From an alpha proteobacterium BAL199 (GTDB lineage Bacteria > Pseudomonadota > Alphaproteobacteria > Thalassobaculales > Thalassobaculaceae): a stretch of 64,000 nucleotides of DNA. The DNA is taken from assembly GCA_000171835.1 (NCBI GenBank), contig ABHC01000024.1, positions 1 to 64,000 on the forward strand, in the 5' to 3' direction. The notes under the pieces were generated by a model that saw nothing but the letters and a program-made list of their open reading frames with translations, was not told where the DNA came from and ran no database searches. Positions 39,933-49,243 of this stretch are shown here, piece by piece. Both the position numbers and the translations under genes were made by a program. The first letter of the stretch is position 1. Each line of letters begins with the position of its first letter.

Positions 39933-41066
39933 TCAGGACGGCCAGGACCGGCGGAACAGCAGGTTCTTGCGGTCGTCGTCGACCTTCGGCTCGAAGCCAT
40001 GGCGCTTGAGCCGGTCGACGACCGCCTGTTTTCCGGGCTCCCACCAACGGATTTCCATGCGCACGCTGTCGAGGCGCGGATCCGCCAGCGTCCGCTCCAT
40101 GCCGGCGATCACCCCATCCTCGCCGCCGTCGACATCGATCTTCACATGGGTCGGGAACGGGATCGCCCCGCGTTCCACCAGATCGTCGATCGCTGCACCC
40201 TCGACCTCGATCTGGGCGTCGCCTGGAGCGGCAGCATCGTGTTCGCCGTGAAACGCCTGGGCCGCGACGCCAGGAATCACCTCCCGATGGCTCAGGCGGC
40301 CGCTGCCGCTCCGAGCCGCCGCAGCCACGGGAAGCATCCGGACACAGTCGCTCAATCCGCTCATCGCAATGTTCGCGGTGGCGGAGTCGATGTTCACCGG
40401 AAACGGCTCGAGCCCGATCGATCGACATCCGCGCAGGCCCGCGGCCGCAATGCTGTACAGCCCGACATTGGCGCCCACGTCGAGCAGCACGTCCGATGGC
40501 GACATCTCTGCCAGCCACGCCCACATGCCGGGCTCGTGCACGAAAAAGAAGTCGAAGAACAGCCCGAGCTGCGGGCCGGCAACGTTGAACGAAACCTGCG
40601 CATCGCCGACCCGAAGGTCATAGCGGCGGCCATGGTGTTCCACCGACAACGACCGTCCGTAGCGGTCCCAGAACGCGATCATCCCGCAGGCATGCGCAAC
40701 CGTTGCGTACCGGAAGAACAGGTGGGGGTCGGACTGCTCCTGGGTTGCCTGCCGTGCCAGGACGCAGGCTTCGAAGGCATTGCCGGTCGTGAGCGGGCGA
40801 TCGAGCAGGCGCACGACGACCAGCAGTCGGTTGATGCGGCGAAGGGTGGCGGGCTCGACCCGATGACAGCGCAGAAGATGCCACAACGCCAGTGCATTCA
40901 GGTCCGGGTCGCCGGGCGTGAGAACCAGGGCGAGCCGCAGGTCGCGGCAGGCCTGTTCCCTCGGGCGATTGGCCAGGCCGCGCGCCAGTTCGTAAGGCAG
41001 CCGCCGACCCGCTGTCGCCCGTTCACGATCGTTCGTCGCGGCAGTCCCGGTCATTCGTCCATCCAT
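39933..41066 (-). CDS. FkbM-family methyltransferase
   Basis: 377 aa from ATG 41,066 (a second ATG lies at 41,054). An N-terminal helical region of about 110 residues (ACRDLRLALVLTPGDPDLNA) looks TPR-like. The class I AdoMet fold follows with LLDVGANVGLYSIAAAGLRG as motif I and HVKIDVDGGEDGVIAGME as the acidic motif. FkbM enzymes O-methylate sugars or polyketides, often in surface polysaccharide. No glycan genes are next to it, so the substrate is unknown. Confidence 0.85.
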   Translation of the reverse strand: MDGRMTGTAATNDRERATAGRRLPYELARGLANRPREQACRDLRLALVLTPGDPDLNALALWHLLRCHRVEPATLRRINRLLVVVRLLDRPLTTGNAFEACVLARQATQEQSDPHLFFRYATVAHACGMIAFWDRYGRSLSVEHHGRRYDLRVGDAQVSFNVAGPQLGLFFDFFFVHEPGMWAWLAEMSPSDVLLDVGANVGLYSIAAAGLRGCRSIGLEPFPVNIDSATANIAMSGLSDCVRMLPVAAAARSGSGRLSHREVIPGVAAQAFHGEHDAAAPGDAQIEVEGAAIDDLVERGAIPFPTHVKIDVDGGEDGVIAGMERTLADPRLDSVRMEIRWWEPGKQAVVDRLKRHGFEPKVDDDRKNLLFRRSWPS

Positions 41067-41196
41067 GCTCCGCAGCGGGGTTCGTTTCCTATGGCAGCCG
41101 TCCACTGTCAATGAAGGACGCGGTGATCCTTGCCATCCGTCGCGGCTCCCGATAAGTGTCCTGGTCCTTTTTCCGTGTCGAGACGACCGCACGACC

Positions 41197-41955
41197 ATGG
41201 CCGACGCGTCCCCTTCGCTCGCGCAGCTTCGCGCCGAGATCGACGAGATCGACAACAGCCTGCTGGAGCTGCTTAAGCGCCGGGTCGGCATCGGCCGGCG
41301 TGTGGCAGCCGCCAAGGGCGATGCGTCGGGACCGTTCCTGCGACCAGGACGCGAGGCACAGATCCTGCGCCGGCTGGCCGGCAAGCTGGTCGGCGCCGAT
41401 CTGCCCGTGCCGGTGATGGAGCGGGTGTGGCGCGAGATCCTGGCAGCCAATCTGGCCCGCCAGGTCGACCCCGTGACGGTGGTCTGGGCACCGGCCGGAG
41501 CCGAGGCCCTGGTCGATCTCGCCCGTGACCGCGGCGGGGTCTCGACCCGGGTCGAGACCGTGAACGACCCGGCGACAGCGCTGGCAGCGGTGGCCGAGGG
41601 TCGTGCGACCCTGGCCGTGCTGCCGACCCCGGAGCTGGCCCAGTGGCGCTGGTGGCCGTTGCTGCTTGTGGATTCGCCCCTGAAGCCGCGCATCATTGCG
41701 CGGCTTCCGCTTTTCGGAGTCCGTGATTCCAGCGTGATCGCCGGTGTCGGCATCGGCTGCCAAGATCCCGATCCTTCCGGCGACGACATCACCCTGTGCG
41801 TTGTCCCGAGGGCGGAAGGATCCGCTGTCGACACGGCAAAGACCGGCGATGGAACTGTGCAGTCCCTGCTCGCCATCGACGGCTGGCCGTCGGCTGACGC
41901 ATTGCCGGTGGGCGCCGTCTCGATCGGCGCCTACGCCCGTACCCATTCTTATTGA
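41197..41955 (+). CDS. Chorismate mutase (AroQ type) with C-terminal extension
   Basis: 252 aa; ATG 41,197. Residues 8-90 are an AroQ helical bundle (LAQLRAEIDEIDNSLLELLK, FLRPGREAQILRRLAG). The remaining ~150 residues look like a periplasmic-binding or prephenate-dehydratase-type fold without clear catalytic motifs. The enzyme converts chorismate to prephenate for tyrosine and phenylalanine. It is followed after 28 bases by hisC and then tyrC, an arrangement common in alphaproteobacteria. Confidence 0.88.
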   Translation: MADASPSLAQLRAEIDEIDNSLLELLKRRVGIGRRVAAAKGDASGPFLRPGREAQILRRLAGKLVGADLPVPVMERVWREILAANLARQVDPVTVVWAPAGAEALVDLARDRGGVSTRVETVNDPATALAAVAEGRATLAVLPTPELAQWRWWPLLLVDSPLKPRIIARLPLFGVRDSSVIAGVGIGCQDPDPSGDDITLCVVPRAEGSAVDTAKTGDGTVQSLLAIDGWPSADALPVGAVSIGAYARTHSY

Positions 41956-41983
41956 TCCAACCGCCCTCCCTGAGGAGTGCTCG

Positions 41984-43084
41984 ATGCCCAGCGTCGCGCC
42001 CAAAGCGTCCATTGCCGACCTGATCGGCTACAAGCCTGCCCTTGCCGGCGCGCCGGGGCATGCTCGGGTGGTGCGACTGCATGTGAACGAAGGCGCGCTC
42101 GGCCCGTCGCCCAAGGCGATGGAGGCGATGCAGACCGTCGCGACGCGCATCCATCAATACCCGGCGGTCGACGCATCGGGGCTCGCCGTCGCGATCGGCC
42201 GCAAGCACGGCATAGACCCGCAACGCATCGTGCTCGGCTGCGGTTCGGACGAGTTGATTCAGGTGTTGTGCCTTGCCTATGTCGAACCGGGCGACGAGGT
42301 CATCCACACCCAGTATGGATTCCTGCTGTTTCCGATGGCCGCGAAGATCGCCGGCGGCGTGCCGGTGTCGGCGCCGGATGACGGCTACACCGTCAGCGTC
42401 GACGCGATCCTGGAGCGGGTAACGCCGCGCACCAAGCTGGTGTTCCTGGCCAATCCGAACAACCCGACCGGCACCTATCTGGCGCATGACGAGGTGCGTC
42501 GCCTGCGCGCCGGCTTGCCGGACCGCGTGGTGCTGGTGCTTGACGCGGCCTACGCGGAATATGTCCAGCGCAACGACTACACCGCCGGTATCGAACTGGT
42601 CGAAGAGACCGACAACACGGTCATGCTGCGGACCTTCTCGAAAGCGTTCGGGATGGCCGGGCTGCGACTGGGCTGGGCGTATTGCCCCAAGTCCATGGCC
42701 GATACCCTGTACTCGATCCGGCCACCGTATGGCGTGAACATACCGGCCCTGGCGGCCGGGGTGGCGGCGATCGAGGATCAGGCGTTTCAGGACGCGACGG
42801 TGGCCCACAACGCGCGCTGGATGCCCTGGCTGCAAGCGCAGTTCAACGCCCTCGGCCTGGAGCCGATGCCGACGGTCGCCAACTTTCTGATGGTCCGGTT
42901 CCCGACCGAGCCGGCCCGCAACGCCGACGCCGCACGCCAGTTCCTGGCGGCCCGCGGCATTCTGGTGCGCGAGATGGCCGGCTATGGTGCGCCGGAGTTC
43001 ATCCGGCTGTCGGTCGGCAGCGAGGACGACAACCACCTGCTGGTCGACACTCTTCGCGACTTCCTGAACGGGGCGAGCTCATGA
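41984..43084 (+). CDS. hisC: Histidinol-phosphate / aromatic aminotransferase
   Basis: 366 aa; ATG 41,984 preceded by TGAGGAG. Class II PLP aminotransferase with the HisC motifs LHVNEGALGPSPKAMEAM, NPNNPTGTYL, VVLVLDAAYAEY and the PLP lysine in TFSKAFGMAGLRLGWA. Between chorismate mutase and tyrC it probably aminates aromatic keto acids or imidazole-acetol phosphate; enzymes of this group are often dual. Its stop overlaps the tyrC start. Confidence 0.92.
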   Translation: MPSVAPKASIADLIGYKPALAGAPGHARVVRLHVNEGALGPSPKAMEAMQTVATRIHQYPAVDASGLAVAIGRKHGIDPQRIVLGCGSDELIQVLCLAYVEPGDEVIHTQYGFLLFPMAAKIAGGVPVSAPDDGYTVSVDAILERVTPRTKLVFLANPNNPTGTYLAHDEVRRLRAGLPDRVVLVLDAAYAEYVQRNDYTAGIELVEETDNTVMLRTFSKAFGMAGLRLGWAYCPKSMADTLYSIRPPYGVNIPALAAGVAAIEDQAFQDATVAHNARWMPWLQAQFNALGLEPMPTVANFLMVRFPTEPARNADAARQFLAARGILVREMAGYGAPEFIRLSVGSEDDNHLLVDTLRDFLNGASS

Positions 43085-43998
43085 GCGACGGCATCGTCTT
43101 CGATCGCATGGCGCTGATCGGTATCGGCAACCTCGGCTCGTCGATTGCCCGTGCCGTGCGGTCACGCGGCTTGGTACGGACCGTAGTGGTCGCCGATACC
43201 TCCGCGGAGGTGCGCGCCCGCGCGGCGGAACTCGACCTTGCCGATCAATACGTCGCAACCCCGGCTGAGGCGGTGGAGAACGCCGACGTGGTGGTGATCT
43301 GCACGCCGATCAGCGCCTACGCGTCGATCGCCGAGGCCATCGCCCCGCACCTGAAGCCCGGTGCGGTGCTGACCGACATCGGCTCGGTGAAGCTGGCGGT
43401 GGTGGCGGCGGTCACCCCGCACGTGCCGAACGGCGTGCATTTCGTCCCCGGCCACCCGATCGCCGGCACCGAGAAGTCCGGGCCGGACGCCGGCTCCGGC
43501 GCGCTGTTCGAGGGGCGGTACTGGATCCTGACGCCCGCCGAAGGCACAAACCCGGATGCGGTCGCCAGGGTGTCGACCCTCTGGGCACGCTGCGGCGCAC
43601 TGGTCGAGGAACTGCCGGCCGCCTACCACGACAAGGTCCTGGCGGTCACCTCGCACCTGCCGCACCTGATCGCCTACACCATTGTCGGCACGGCGTTTGA
43701 CCTGGAGGGCCAGGAACAGCGCGACGTCATCCGGTTCTCCGCCGGCGGTTTCCGGGACTTCACCCGGATCGCCGGGTCGAACCCGATCATGTGGCGCGAC
43801 ATCTTCCTGAACAACCGCGAGGCGGTGCTGGAGATGCTGCAGCGCTTCAGCGAGGATTTGAGCTACCTGCAGCGCGCCATCCGGTGGGGCGAGGGCGACA
43901 AGCTGGAAGAGCTGTTCACCAAGACCCGCGAGGTTCGCCGCGGCGTGGTTGAGGCCAACCAGGCCCAGCCGTTCCCGTACGGCACCAACGGGAAATAG
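43081..43998 (+). CDS. tyrC: Prephenate/arogenate (cyclohexadienyl) dehydrogenase
   Basis: 305 aa. NAD-binding start LIGIGNLGSSIARAVRSRG, then HPIAGTEKSGPDAGSGALFE with the catalytic His and substrate motifs, and the C-terminal dimer helices. No ACT or chorismate mutase domain is fused. It oxidatively decarboxylates prephenate or arogenate in tyrosine synthesis. Starts within the hisC stop (ATGA overlap), so it is translationally coupled. It is convergent with the DUF2125 gene. Confidence 0.92.
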   Translation: MSDGIVFDRMALIGIGNLGSSIARAVRSRGLVRTVVVADTSAEVRARAAELDLADQYVATPAEAVENADVVVICTPISAYASIAEAIAPHLKPGAVLTDIGSVKLAVVAAVTPHVPNGVHFVPGHPIAGTEKSGPDAGSGALFEGRYWILTPAEGTNPDAVARVSTLWARCGALVEELPAAYHDKVLAVTSHLPHLIAYTIVGTAFDLEGQEQRDVIRFSAGGFRDFTRIAGSNPIMWRDIFLNNREAVLEMLQRFSEDLSYLQRAIRWGEGDKLEELFTKTREVRRGVVEANQAQPFPYGTNGK

Positions 43999-44052
43999 GC
44001 CGACACCGCACACCGGCCACCGCACACCGGCGCGCGACCGCTTCAAGGCGCA

Positions 44053-45144
44053 CTACTCGGTGATCGGACGGACCTTGCCGACCGCGATCTGCCCGACCCG
44101 CACGACGCCGCCCTGGACGGTGACCGGCGCCTTGAGCCGCTGACCCGAGCCATCGTCCGACGGTTCGCTTGCCGCGATCACCGCCAGCTTGAACAACGCG
44201 GCCTGCCCGGCCTTCATCCGCCCCTGTGCGACAAGCCGGTCGAGCGTCTCGGCAGCGCCCTGGATCTCCGCGATGCCGGCCCCCTCCGGCCGCAGGGCGG
44301 AATCGAGCGCGACGGTGCCGTCACCCACCAGATCGACCGGCGACCACGAAACAGCCAGTCGATTGATGTCGATCACACCGCCGGCGTCACGCCACGTTGC
44401 CAACCCCGGCACACCGGCGGTCGGATCCATCGGTCCGCGCAGGACGGCGTTCAGCGCGATCTTGGCCGGTCCGTCGAAAGGCAGATGATCGACCCCGGAC
44501 GGTCGTACGCCGTCGGCGTACAGAGAAATCGTCAGAACCGTCGGCACCGAGCCCGCAACCGCGTTCTCGTCGGGCTCGGGTTCGGTGTCGATCACCGCCG
44601 TAACCTCGTCGACCGTCGCATGCATCACGCCACCCGGGCCGGTCAGGTCCAGCTTGCGCAGCGTCAGATCGATTCGCGTGGGCGCCCGCCGGCCAAGCGC
44701 CAGCATGGCATGCGCAATTTCAGCATCACCGGTGACCGAGCCCCAGGACCCCGCCGCACTTGCCCGTCCGCCCTTGGTCGGTCGGAGCGTCAACCGCAGC
44801 GGATTCCAGACCGGCGTGCTGGCAATCACCTCCGGTGCCGCGGCCGTCAGCAGGGTCGGACCGTCCTCGCGACTCCAATGCACCTGCCGGATCTGCACAT
44901 CGACCGCCAACGGAAACCCGCTGGTAGTCATTGGTCCGTGCTCGATCCGGTCGCCAAGTGCCCGGCGCTGGGCTATCCAGGCGTCCAATGTCGCCTCGAC
45001 CCGGATAGCCAGCAACTGCCACGCGACGGTCCACGCTGCTGCGCCCAGCAGACAAACACCGAGGACCGCCATGACCAGCAGCCGGCGTTTCGGCGAACGG
45101 CGACCGGTTTCCGGAGAGGCACCGGTTGTCTCAGACGACGACAT
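44053..45144 (-). CDS. DUF2125 domain protein
   Basis: 363 aa. One N-terminal transmembrane helix (LLVMAVLGVCLLGAAAWTVA) anchors a periplasmic beta-rich domain (MTTSGFPLAVDVQIRQVHWS, then VWNPLRLTLRP). DUF2125 is an alphaproteobacterial envelope family, often found beside tyrC and ChaC genes as here; function unknown. It resembles AsmA-like beta-taco proteins in its repeated strands, suggesting a lipid-related role, which is speculation. Confidence 0.85.
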   Translation of the reverse strand: MSSSETTGASPETGRRSPKRRLLVMAVLGVCLLGAAAWTVAWQLLAIRVEATLDAWIAQRRALGDRIEHGPMTTSGFPLAVDVQIRQVHWSREDGPTLLTAAAPEVIASTPVWNPLRLTLRPTKGGRASAAGSWGSVTGDAEIAHAMLALGRRAPTRIDLTLRKLDLTGPGGVMHATVDEVTAVIDTEPEPDENAVAGSVPTVLTISLYADGVRPSGVDHLPFDGPAKIALNAVLRGPMDPTAGVPGLATWRDAGGVIDINRLAVSWSPVDLVGDGTVALDSALRPEGAGIAEIQGAAETLDRLVAQGRMKAGQAALFKLAVIAASEPSDDGSGQRLKAPVTVQGGVVRVGQIAVGKVRPITE

Positions 45145-45203
45145 TGCGTAAGCGGACCGAGCTGTTTTCAGGACGGCCGGAGCATAGGCGCGCGGAGCGG
45201 TTG

Positions 45204-45767
45204 ATGAAAGAGATGGATGCCGGCCAATCCGCAGGTGATCTGTGGGTTTTCGGCTACGGCTCGCTGATGTGGAATCCAGGCTTTCCGTTCGATCAACGAG
45301 CGAACGCCTGGCTGCGCGGTCGGCACCGCCGGTTGTGCGTGGTGTCGCGTCACCACCGCGGCAACGCCGAACGGCCAGGGCTGGTCATGGGGCTGGACCG
45401 TGGCGGTTCCTGCCGCGGCATCGCCTATCGCGTGCCCGCCGGCGCGGTGCAATCGACGCTGGCCTATCTCGACGAGCGCGAGATCGCCCACTACCCAGTG
45501 TACCGTCGTGCCTTCCTGCCGATCACCCTGACGGGCCCGACACCGGTGCGGCGCGTCACGGCCGTGACCTACGTCGTGGACCGAACCGACCCGGACTATG
45601 CCGGCCACCTGTCGGTGGCGCAGCAGGCAGCGATCGTCGCCGTGGCGCAGGGTCTGTCCGGCGGTAACCAGGACTATGTGGCATCGACGGTCCGCCATCT
45701 GCACGGTCTTGGCCTGCGCAACCGCCAGCTCGAAGCGGTGCTTCACGCGCTTGGCGAACCAGCCTAG
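45204..45767 (+). CDS. chaC: ChaC-type gamma-glutamylcyclotransferase
   Basis: 187 aa from ATG 45,204, with GGAG six bases upstream. An in-frame TTG at 45,126 inside the DUF2125 gene is less likely. The substrate loop LWVFGYGSLMWNPGF and the catalytic Glu region YLDEREIAHY are intact. ChaC degrades glutathione to 5-oxoproline and Cys-Gly in the cytosol. Divergent from DUF2125. Confidence 0.9.
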   Translation: MKEMDAGQSAGDLWVFGYGSLMWNPGFPFDQRANAWLRGRHRRLCVVSRHHRGNAERPGLVMGLDRGGSCRGIAYRVPAGAVQSTLAYLDEREIAHYPVYRRAFLPITLTGPTPVRRVTAVTYVVDRTDPDYAGHLSVAQQAAIVAVAQGLSGGNQDYVASTVRHLHGLGLRNRQLEAVLHALGEPA

Positions 45768-45828
45768 CATTCGTCCAACCGACTGCGCACAACCGCAGCG
45801 CAATGCCGGACGCCCCCGGGAGGACTCC

Positions 45829-46650
45829 ATGAACGCCCCGACCCGCACGAGCCATCTGCTGACCTCCGACGAGATCGAGCACTATCACGAGCACGGCTAC
45901 GTCATTCCGCGCTGGCGGCTGCCGGCCGACCTGCTGGCCCGGATGCGTGCGGACCTGGACGCCCTGCTGGACGCGAACCAGGGCGTCAGCCGCGACTCGA
46001 TGTTCTGCCCGCACATCGTCAAGGGCGGAACCCAGGGGCTGAGCGGATCAAACGCCTGGCTGGACTACGCCCGCATTCCGGAAATGCTGGATCTGGTCGC
46101 CCAGGTGATCGGGCCCGACTACCTGCTGTGGGGTACCACGGTGTTCGGCAAGCCGGCCGGTACCGGCAAGCGGGTGCCCTGGCATCAGGACGGCGAATAC
46201 TGGCCGATCCGGCCGCTTGCCACCTGCTCGGCCTGGATCGCGCTCGACGACGCGACACCGGAGAACGGCTGCCTGCGGTTCATCCCGGGCAGCCACAAGC
46301 AGCGTCGGCTGCGCGCCCACACCCAGAAGGACAGCCCCGACCTGGTACTGAACCAGGAGCTCAACGCCGACGAGTACGACGAGGCCGAGGCCGTCGACCT
46401 CGTGCTCGAAGCCGGCCAGTTCTCGCTGCATGACGTCTATCTGGTGCACGGCTCGGAGCCGAACCGTTCGAGCAAGCGCCGGGCCGGCTATGTCTGCCGC
46501 TATATGCCGACCACCTCGCATTTCGACCACGATTACGGCTCGACCCTGCAGGCCCGTGGCGGCAACCAGGTCGACTTCTCCAGTCGGGCGCTGTGGCAGA
46601 TGCGCGGCAAGGACGTCTGCGGCAGGAACAACTTCACCGTCGGGCATTGA
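45829..46650 (+). CDS. Phytanoyl-CoA dioxygenase-family Fe(II)/2OG oxygenase
   Basis: 273 aa; ATG 45,829 with GGGAGGA upstream. The double-stranded beta-helix has the iron ligands in VPWHQDGEYWPI (His-x-Asp) and VYLVHGSEPNRSSKRRAG (distal His and the Arg that binds 2-oxoglutarate). PhyH enzymes hydroxylate lipids, amino acids or osmolytes such as ectoine; substrate here unknown. The DHA2 exporter gene follows 33 bases later, perhaps exporting a product. Confidence 0.85.
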   Translation: MNAPTRTSHLLTSDEIEHYHEHGYVIPRWRLPADLLARMRADLDALLDANQGVSRDSMFCPHIVKGGTQGLSGSNAWLDYARIPEMLDLVAQVIGPDYLLWGTTVFGKPAGTGKRVPWHQDGEYWPIRPLATCSAWIALDDATPENGCLRFIPGSHKQRRLRAHTQKDSPDLVLNQELNADEYDEAEAVDLVLEAGQFSLHDVYLVHGSEPNRSSKRRAGYVCRYMPTTSHFDHDYGSTLQARGGNQVDFSSRALWQMRGKDVCGRNNFTVGH

Positions 46651-46683
46651 CCGCTCGGCGGGTCGAACGGTCCTTCGTGGCCC

Positions 46684-48234
46684 GTGCGGAATAGTTCCGC
46701 CGTTCCCGCACCCATTTCCGCGGCCGGCACGTGGCTCGGCTTCCTCGCCATGTGCATCGGCATGTTCATGGCGATCCTGGACATCCAGGTGGTGGCAAGC
46801 TCGCTGCCGGCGATCCGCGATGCGCTGGATATTCCAACCGACGATCTGAGCTGGATCCAGACCGCCTACCTGATTGCCGAGGTTGTCGCGATTCCGCTGA
46901 CCGCCCGATTGACCCGGCCGCTGACCATCGGCGGCCTGTTCGTCGTGGCCGTGACCGGCTTCGTGGCGGCCAGCGTCGGCTGCGCGATGAGCGACGGCTT
47001 CGCATCGCTCATCCTGTTCCGGGTACTGCAGGGATTCTGCGGCGGCATGATCATCCCGGCGGTGTTCACCGCGGTGTTCGTGTTGTTCCCACCAGAGTTG
47101 CGGGTGCTGCCGACCACCATCGCCGGGGTATTCGCCATGCTGGCCCCGACCCTCGGGCCGGTGGTCGGCGGCTACATCACGGAGACCTTCTCCTGGCACT
47201 GGCTGTTCCTGGTCAACATCGGCCCCGGGATCGTCGCAGCCGTAGTCGCAGGGGTGTTCATCCGGATCGGGCGCGTCGACCTGCGGCTGCTGCGCCGGGT
47301 CGACCTGATCGGTCTGGCGTGCGCGGCGGTGTTCCTGGCCGGGCTGGAGCTGACGCTGAAGCAGGGACCGGAGCAGAACTGGCAGGGAGCCTGGTTGATC
47401 ACACTGATCTCCGCTTGCGGTCTGGGCGCGCTGGCGACGATCTGGCGCTGCCTGCGCCACTCCGAACCGCTGGTCGATCTGCGCAGCTTCGCCGACCGGC
47501 CGTTCGCGGCGGGCTGCACGTTCAGCTTCGTGCTGGGCGCCGGGCTGTACGGCTCGACCTACCTGCTGCCGCTGTTCCTGGGTTTCGTGCGCGGCCACTC
47601 GCCGCTGGTGATCGGCGGCATCATGGTGGTGTGCGGCGCCGCCCAGCTGGCGACCGCCCCGGTGGCGGCCGTGGCCGAGCGGCGGATCGACCCGCGTCTG
47701 CTGACCACACTCGGCTACGCCCTGTTCGCCGCCGGGCTGATCGGCAACGGCTTCATGACCGCCGACAGCGATTTCGATGATCTGTTCTGGCCGCAGATTC
47801 TGCGTGGCGCGGCGGTGATGTTCTGCCTGCTGCCGACCACCACGGTGGCGCTACAAGCCTATGCCGGCGACGCGCTCGCCAACGCCAGCGCGCTGTTCAA
47901 CCTGATGCGCAACCTCGGCGGTGCCGTCGGCATCGCCGTGGTCGACACCATCCTGGCCCAACGCACAGCCGTCCACGCCGAAACACTGATCAAACAGTTG
48001 CAGGCCGGCAGCCGGGAGGCGGCACGTCTGGTCGGCCTGCCGCTCGACCAGTTCACCGGCGCCCCGCTCGGCCCGATCGACGACGCGACCCGAGCGTTCG
48101 TGGCGCCGTTGGTGGAGCGCGCCGCCCTGGTGCTGTCGTTCAACGAGGCATGGCTGCTGCTGGGCGGGATCTTCGCGGTGTCTCTGGCATTGGTGCCGCT
48201 GCTGAAAGCCGATGCGGACTCTCAATTGCCGTGA
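46684..48234 (+). CDS. MFS transporter, DHA2 (EmrB/QacA) family
   Basis: 516 aa from a GTG start. Fourteen predicted helices with the DHA2 motif C-like region AMLAPTLGPVVGGYIT and motif A-like ARLTRPLTIGG. The start AMCIGMFMAILDIQVVASSLP is typical of EmrB-type exporters. It would pump amphiphilic drugs or metabolites with proton exchange. No partner EmrA gene is adjacent. A hairpin follows its stop. Confidence 0.9.
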   Translation: MRNSSAVPAPISAAGTWLGFLAMCIGMFMAILDIQVVASSLPAIRDALDIPTDDLSWIQTAYLIAEVVAIPLTARLTRPLTIGGLFVVAVTGFVAASVGCAMSDGFASLILFRVLQGFCGGMIIPAVFTAVFVLFPPELRVLPTTIAGVFAMLAPTLGPVVGGYITETFSWHWLFLVNIGPGIVAAVVAGVFIRIGRVDLRLLRRVDLIGLACAAVFLAGLELTLKQGPEQNWQGAWLITLISACGLGALATIWRCLRHSEPLVDLRSFADRPFAAGCTFSFVLGAGLYGSTYLLPLFLGFVRGHSPLVIGGIMVVCGAAQLATAPVAAVAERRIDPRLLTTLGYALFAAGLIGNGFMTADSDFDDLFWPQILRGAAVMFCLLPTTTVALQAYAGDALANASALFNLMRNLGGAVGIAVVDTILAQRTAVHAETLIKQLQAGSREAARLVGLPLDQFTGAPLGPIDDATRAFVAPLVERAALVLSFNEAWLLLGGIFAVSLALVPLLKADADSQLP

Positions 48235-48244
48235 GGAGTCGGAC

Positions 48245-48272
48245 GAAGCGCGGCCACGAAAGGCCGCGCTTC
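48245..48272. terminator. Hairpin between convergent exporter and phaB genes
   Basis: GAAGCGCGGCC / GGCCGCGCTTC, an 11-bp stem with a 6-base loop (ACGAAA), lies between the exporter stop and phaB stop. It probably ends transcription from both sides. Confidence 0.7.
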
Positions 48273-48311
48273 AGGCTTACAGGGTACGCAGGGGGGACCC
48301 CCCGTGCGTCC

Positions 48312-49034
48312 TCAATACATATGCTGACCGCCGTTGATGCTGAGCGTCGAGCCGGTGATGAATCCGCCCTCGTCGGCGGTCAGGAACACCACGCCGCGGG
48401 CGATCTCCGAGGCATGACCGAGCCGGCCGACCGGAATGCGGGCCTTGATCTTCTCCAGCACGTCGGCCGGCACGGCGGCCACCATGTCGGTGTCGATGTA
48501 GCCCGGTGCGATCGCGTTGACGGTGATGCCGGAGCGGGCACCCTCCTGGGCCATCGCCTTGGTGAAGCCGTGGATGCCGGACTTGGCAGCGGCGTAGTTG
48601 ACCTGACCGTACTGGCCTGCCTGGCCGTTGATCGAACCGATGTTGACGACCCGGCCGAACTTGCGCGCCCGCATGCCGTCAATGGTCACCCGGCACATGT
48701 TGAAGCAGGAGCCCAGATTGGTGTCGATCACCGCCTGCCACATCTCGTGGTCCATCTTGTGGATGGTGCCGTCGCGGGTGATGCCGGCGTTGTTGACCAG
48801 GATGTCTACCGGGCCGACGTCGGCTTCGACCTTGGCGATCCCGGTCTGGCAGGCCGCGAAATCCGACACGTCCCATTTGAAGGACGGAATGCCGGTGCGC
48901 TTGGTGAATTCCTGCGCCCGCTCGTCATTCCCTGCGTAGTTGGCAGCGACCTTGCAGCCCGCTTCCTTGAGCGCGATCGAAATCGCCTCGCCGATGCCTC
49001 GGGTACCGCCCGTAACCAGTGCCACACGTGCCAT
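48312..49034 (-). CDS. phaB: Acetoacetyl-CoA reductase
   Basis: 240 aa from ATG 49,034. SDR family: NADP-binding TGGTRGIGEAIS, NNAGITRDGTIHKM and the catalytic Tyr-Lys in QVNYAAAKSG. The length and the GIHGFTKAMAQEGAR segment are typical of PhaB, which makes (R)-3-hydroxybutyryl-CoA for PHA. It follows phaA after 209 bases on the same strand. A strong hairpin lies in between. Confidence 0.93.
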   Translation of the reverse strand: MARVALVTGGTRGIGEAISIALKEAGCKVAANYAGNDERAQEFTKRTGIPSFKWDVSDFAACQTGIAKVEADVGPVDILVNNAGITRDGTIHKMDHEMWQAVIDTNLGSCFNMCRVTIDGMRARKFGRVVNIGSINGQAGQYGQVNYAAAKSGIHGFTKAMAQEGARSGITVNAIAPGYIDTDMVAAVPADVLEKIKARIPVGRLGHASEIARGVVFLTADEGGFITGSTLSINGGQHMY

Positions 49035-49102
49035 TGGCGTCACTCCCTTCCTGTTGCATTCCCCCGATCGATGCCGGTCCGGTCTTGCTGCCGGGCGGCA
49101 CC

Positions 49103-49136
49103 GGATGATCGCGCCGCCGCAACGGCGCGATCATCC
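49103..49136 (-). terminator. Hairpin between phaA and phaB
   Basis: GGATGATCGCGCCG (49,103-49,116) and CGGCGCGATCATCC (49,123-49,136) form a 14-bp perfect stem with a 6-base loop. It sits in the phaA-phaB spacer on the path of leftward transcription. It may reduce read-through from phaA to phaB or protect the mRNA end. Confidence 0.6.
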
Positions 49137-49243
49137 GTATTTGTCGTCTAGTGGTGGGAATCAGACAGATGAAACCCGTGCATCAGCAAACGCATGGCGG
49201 AAATCTGCCGATCCAGACGGACTCACCCGTTTGATTTTCACCA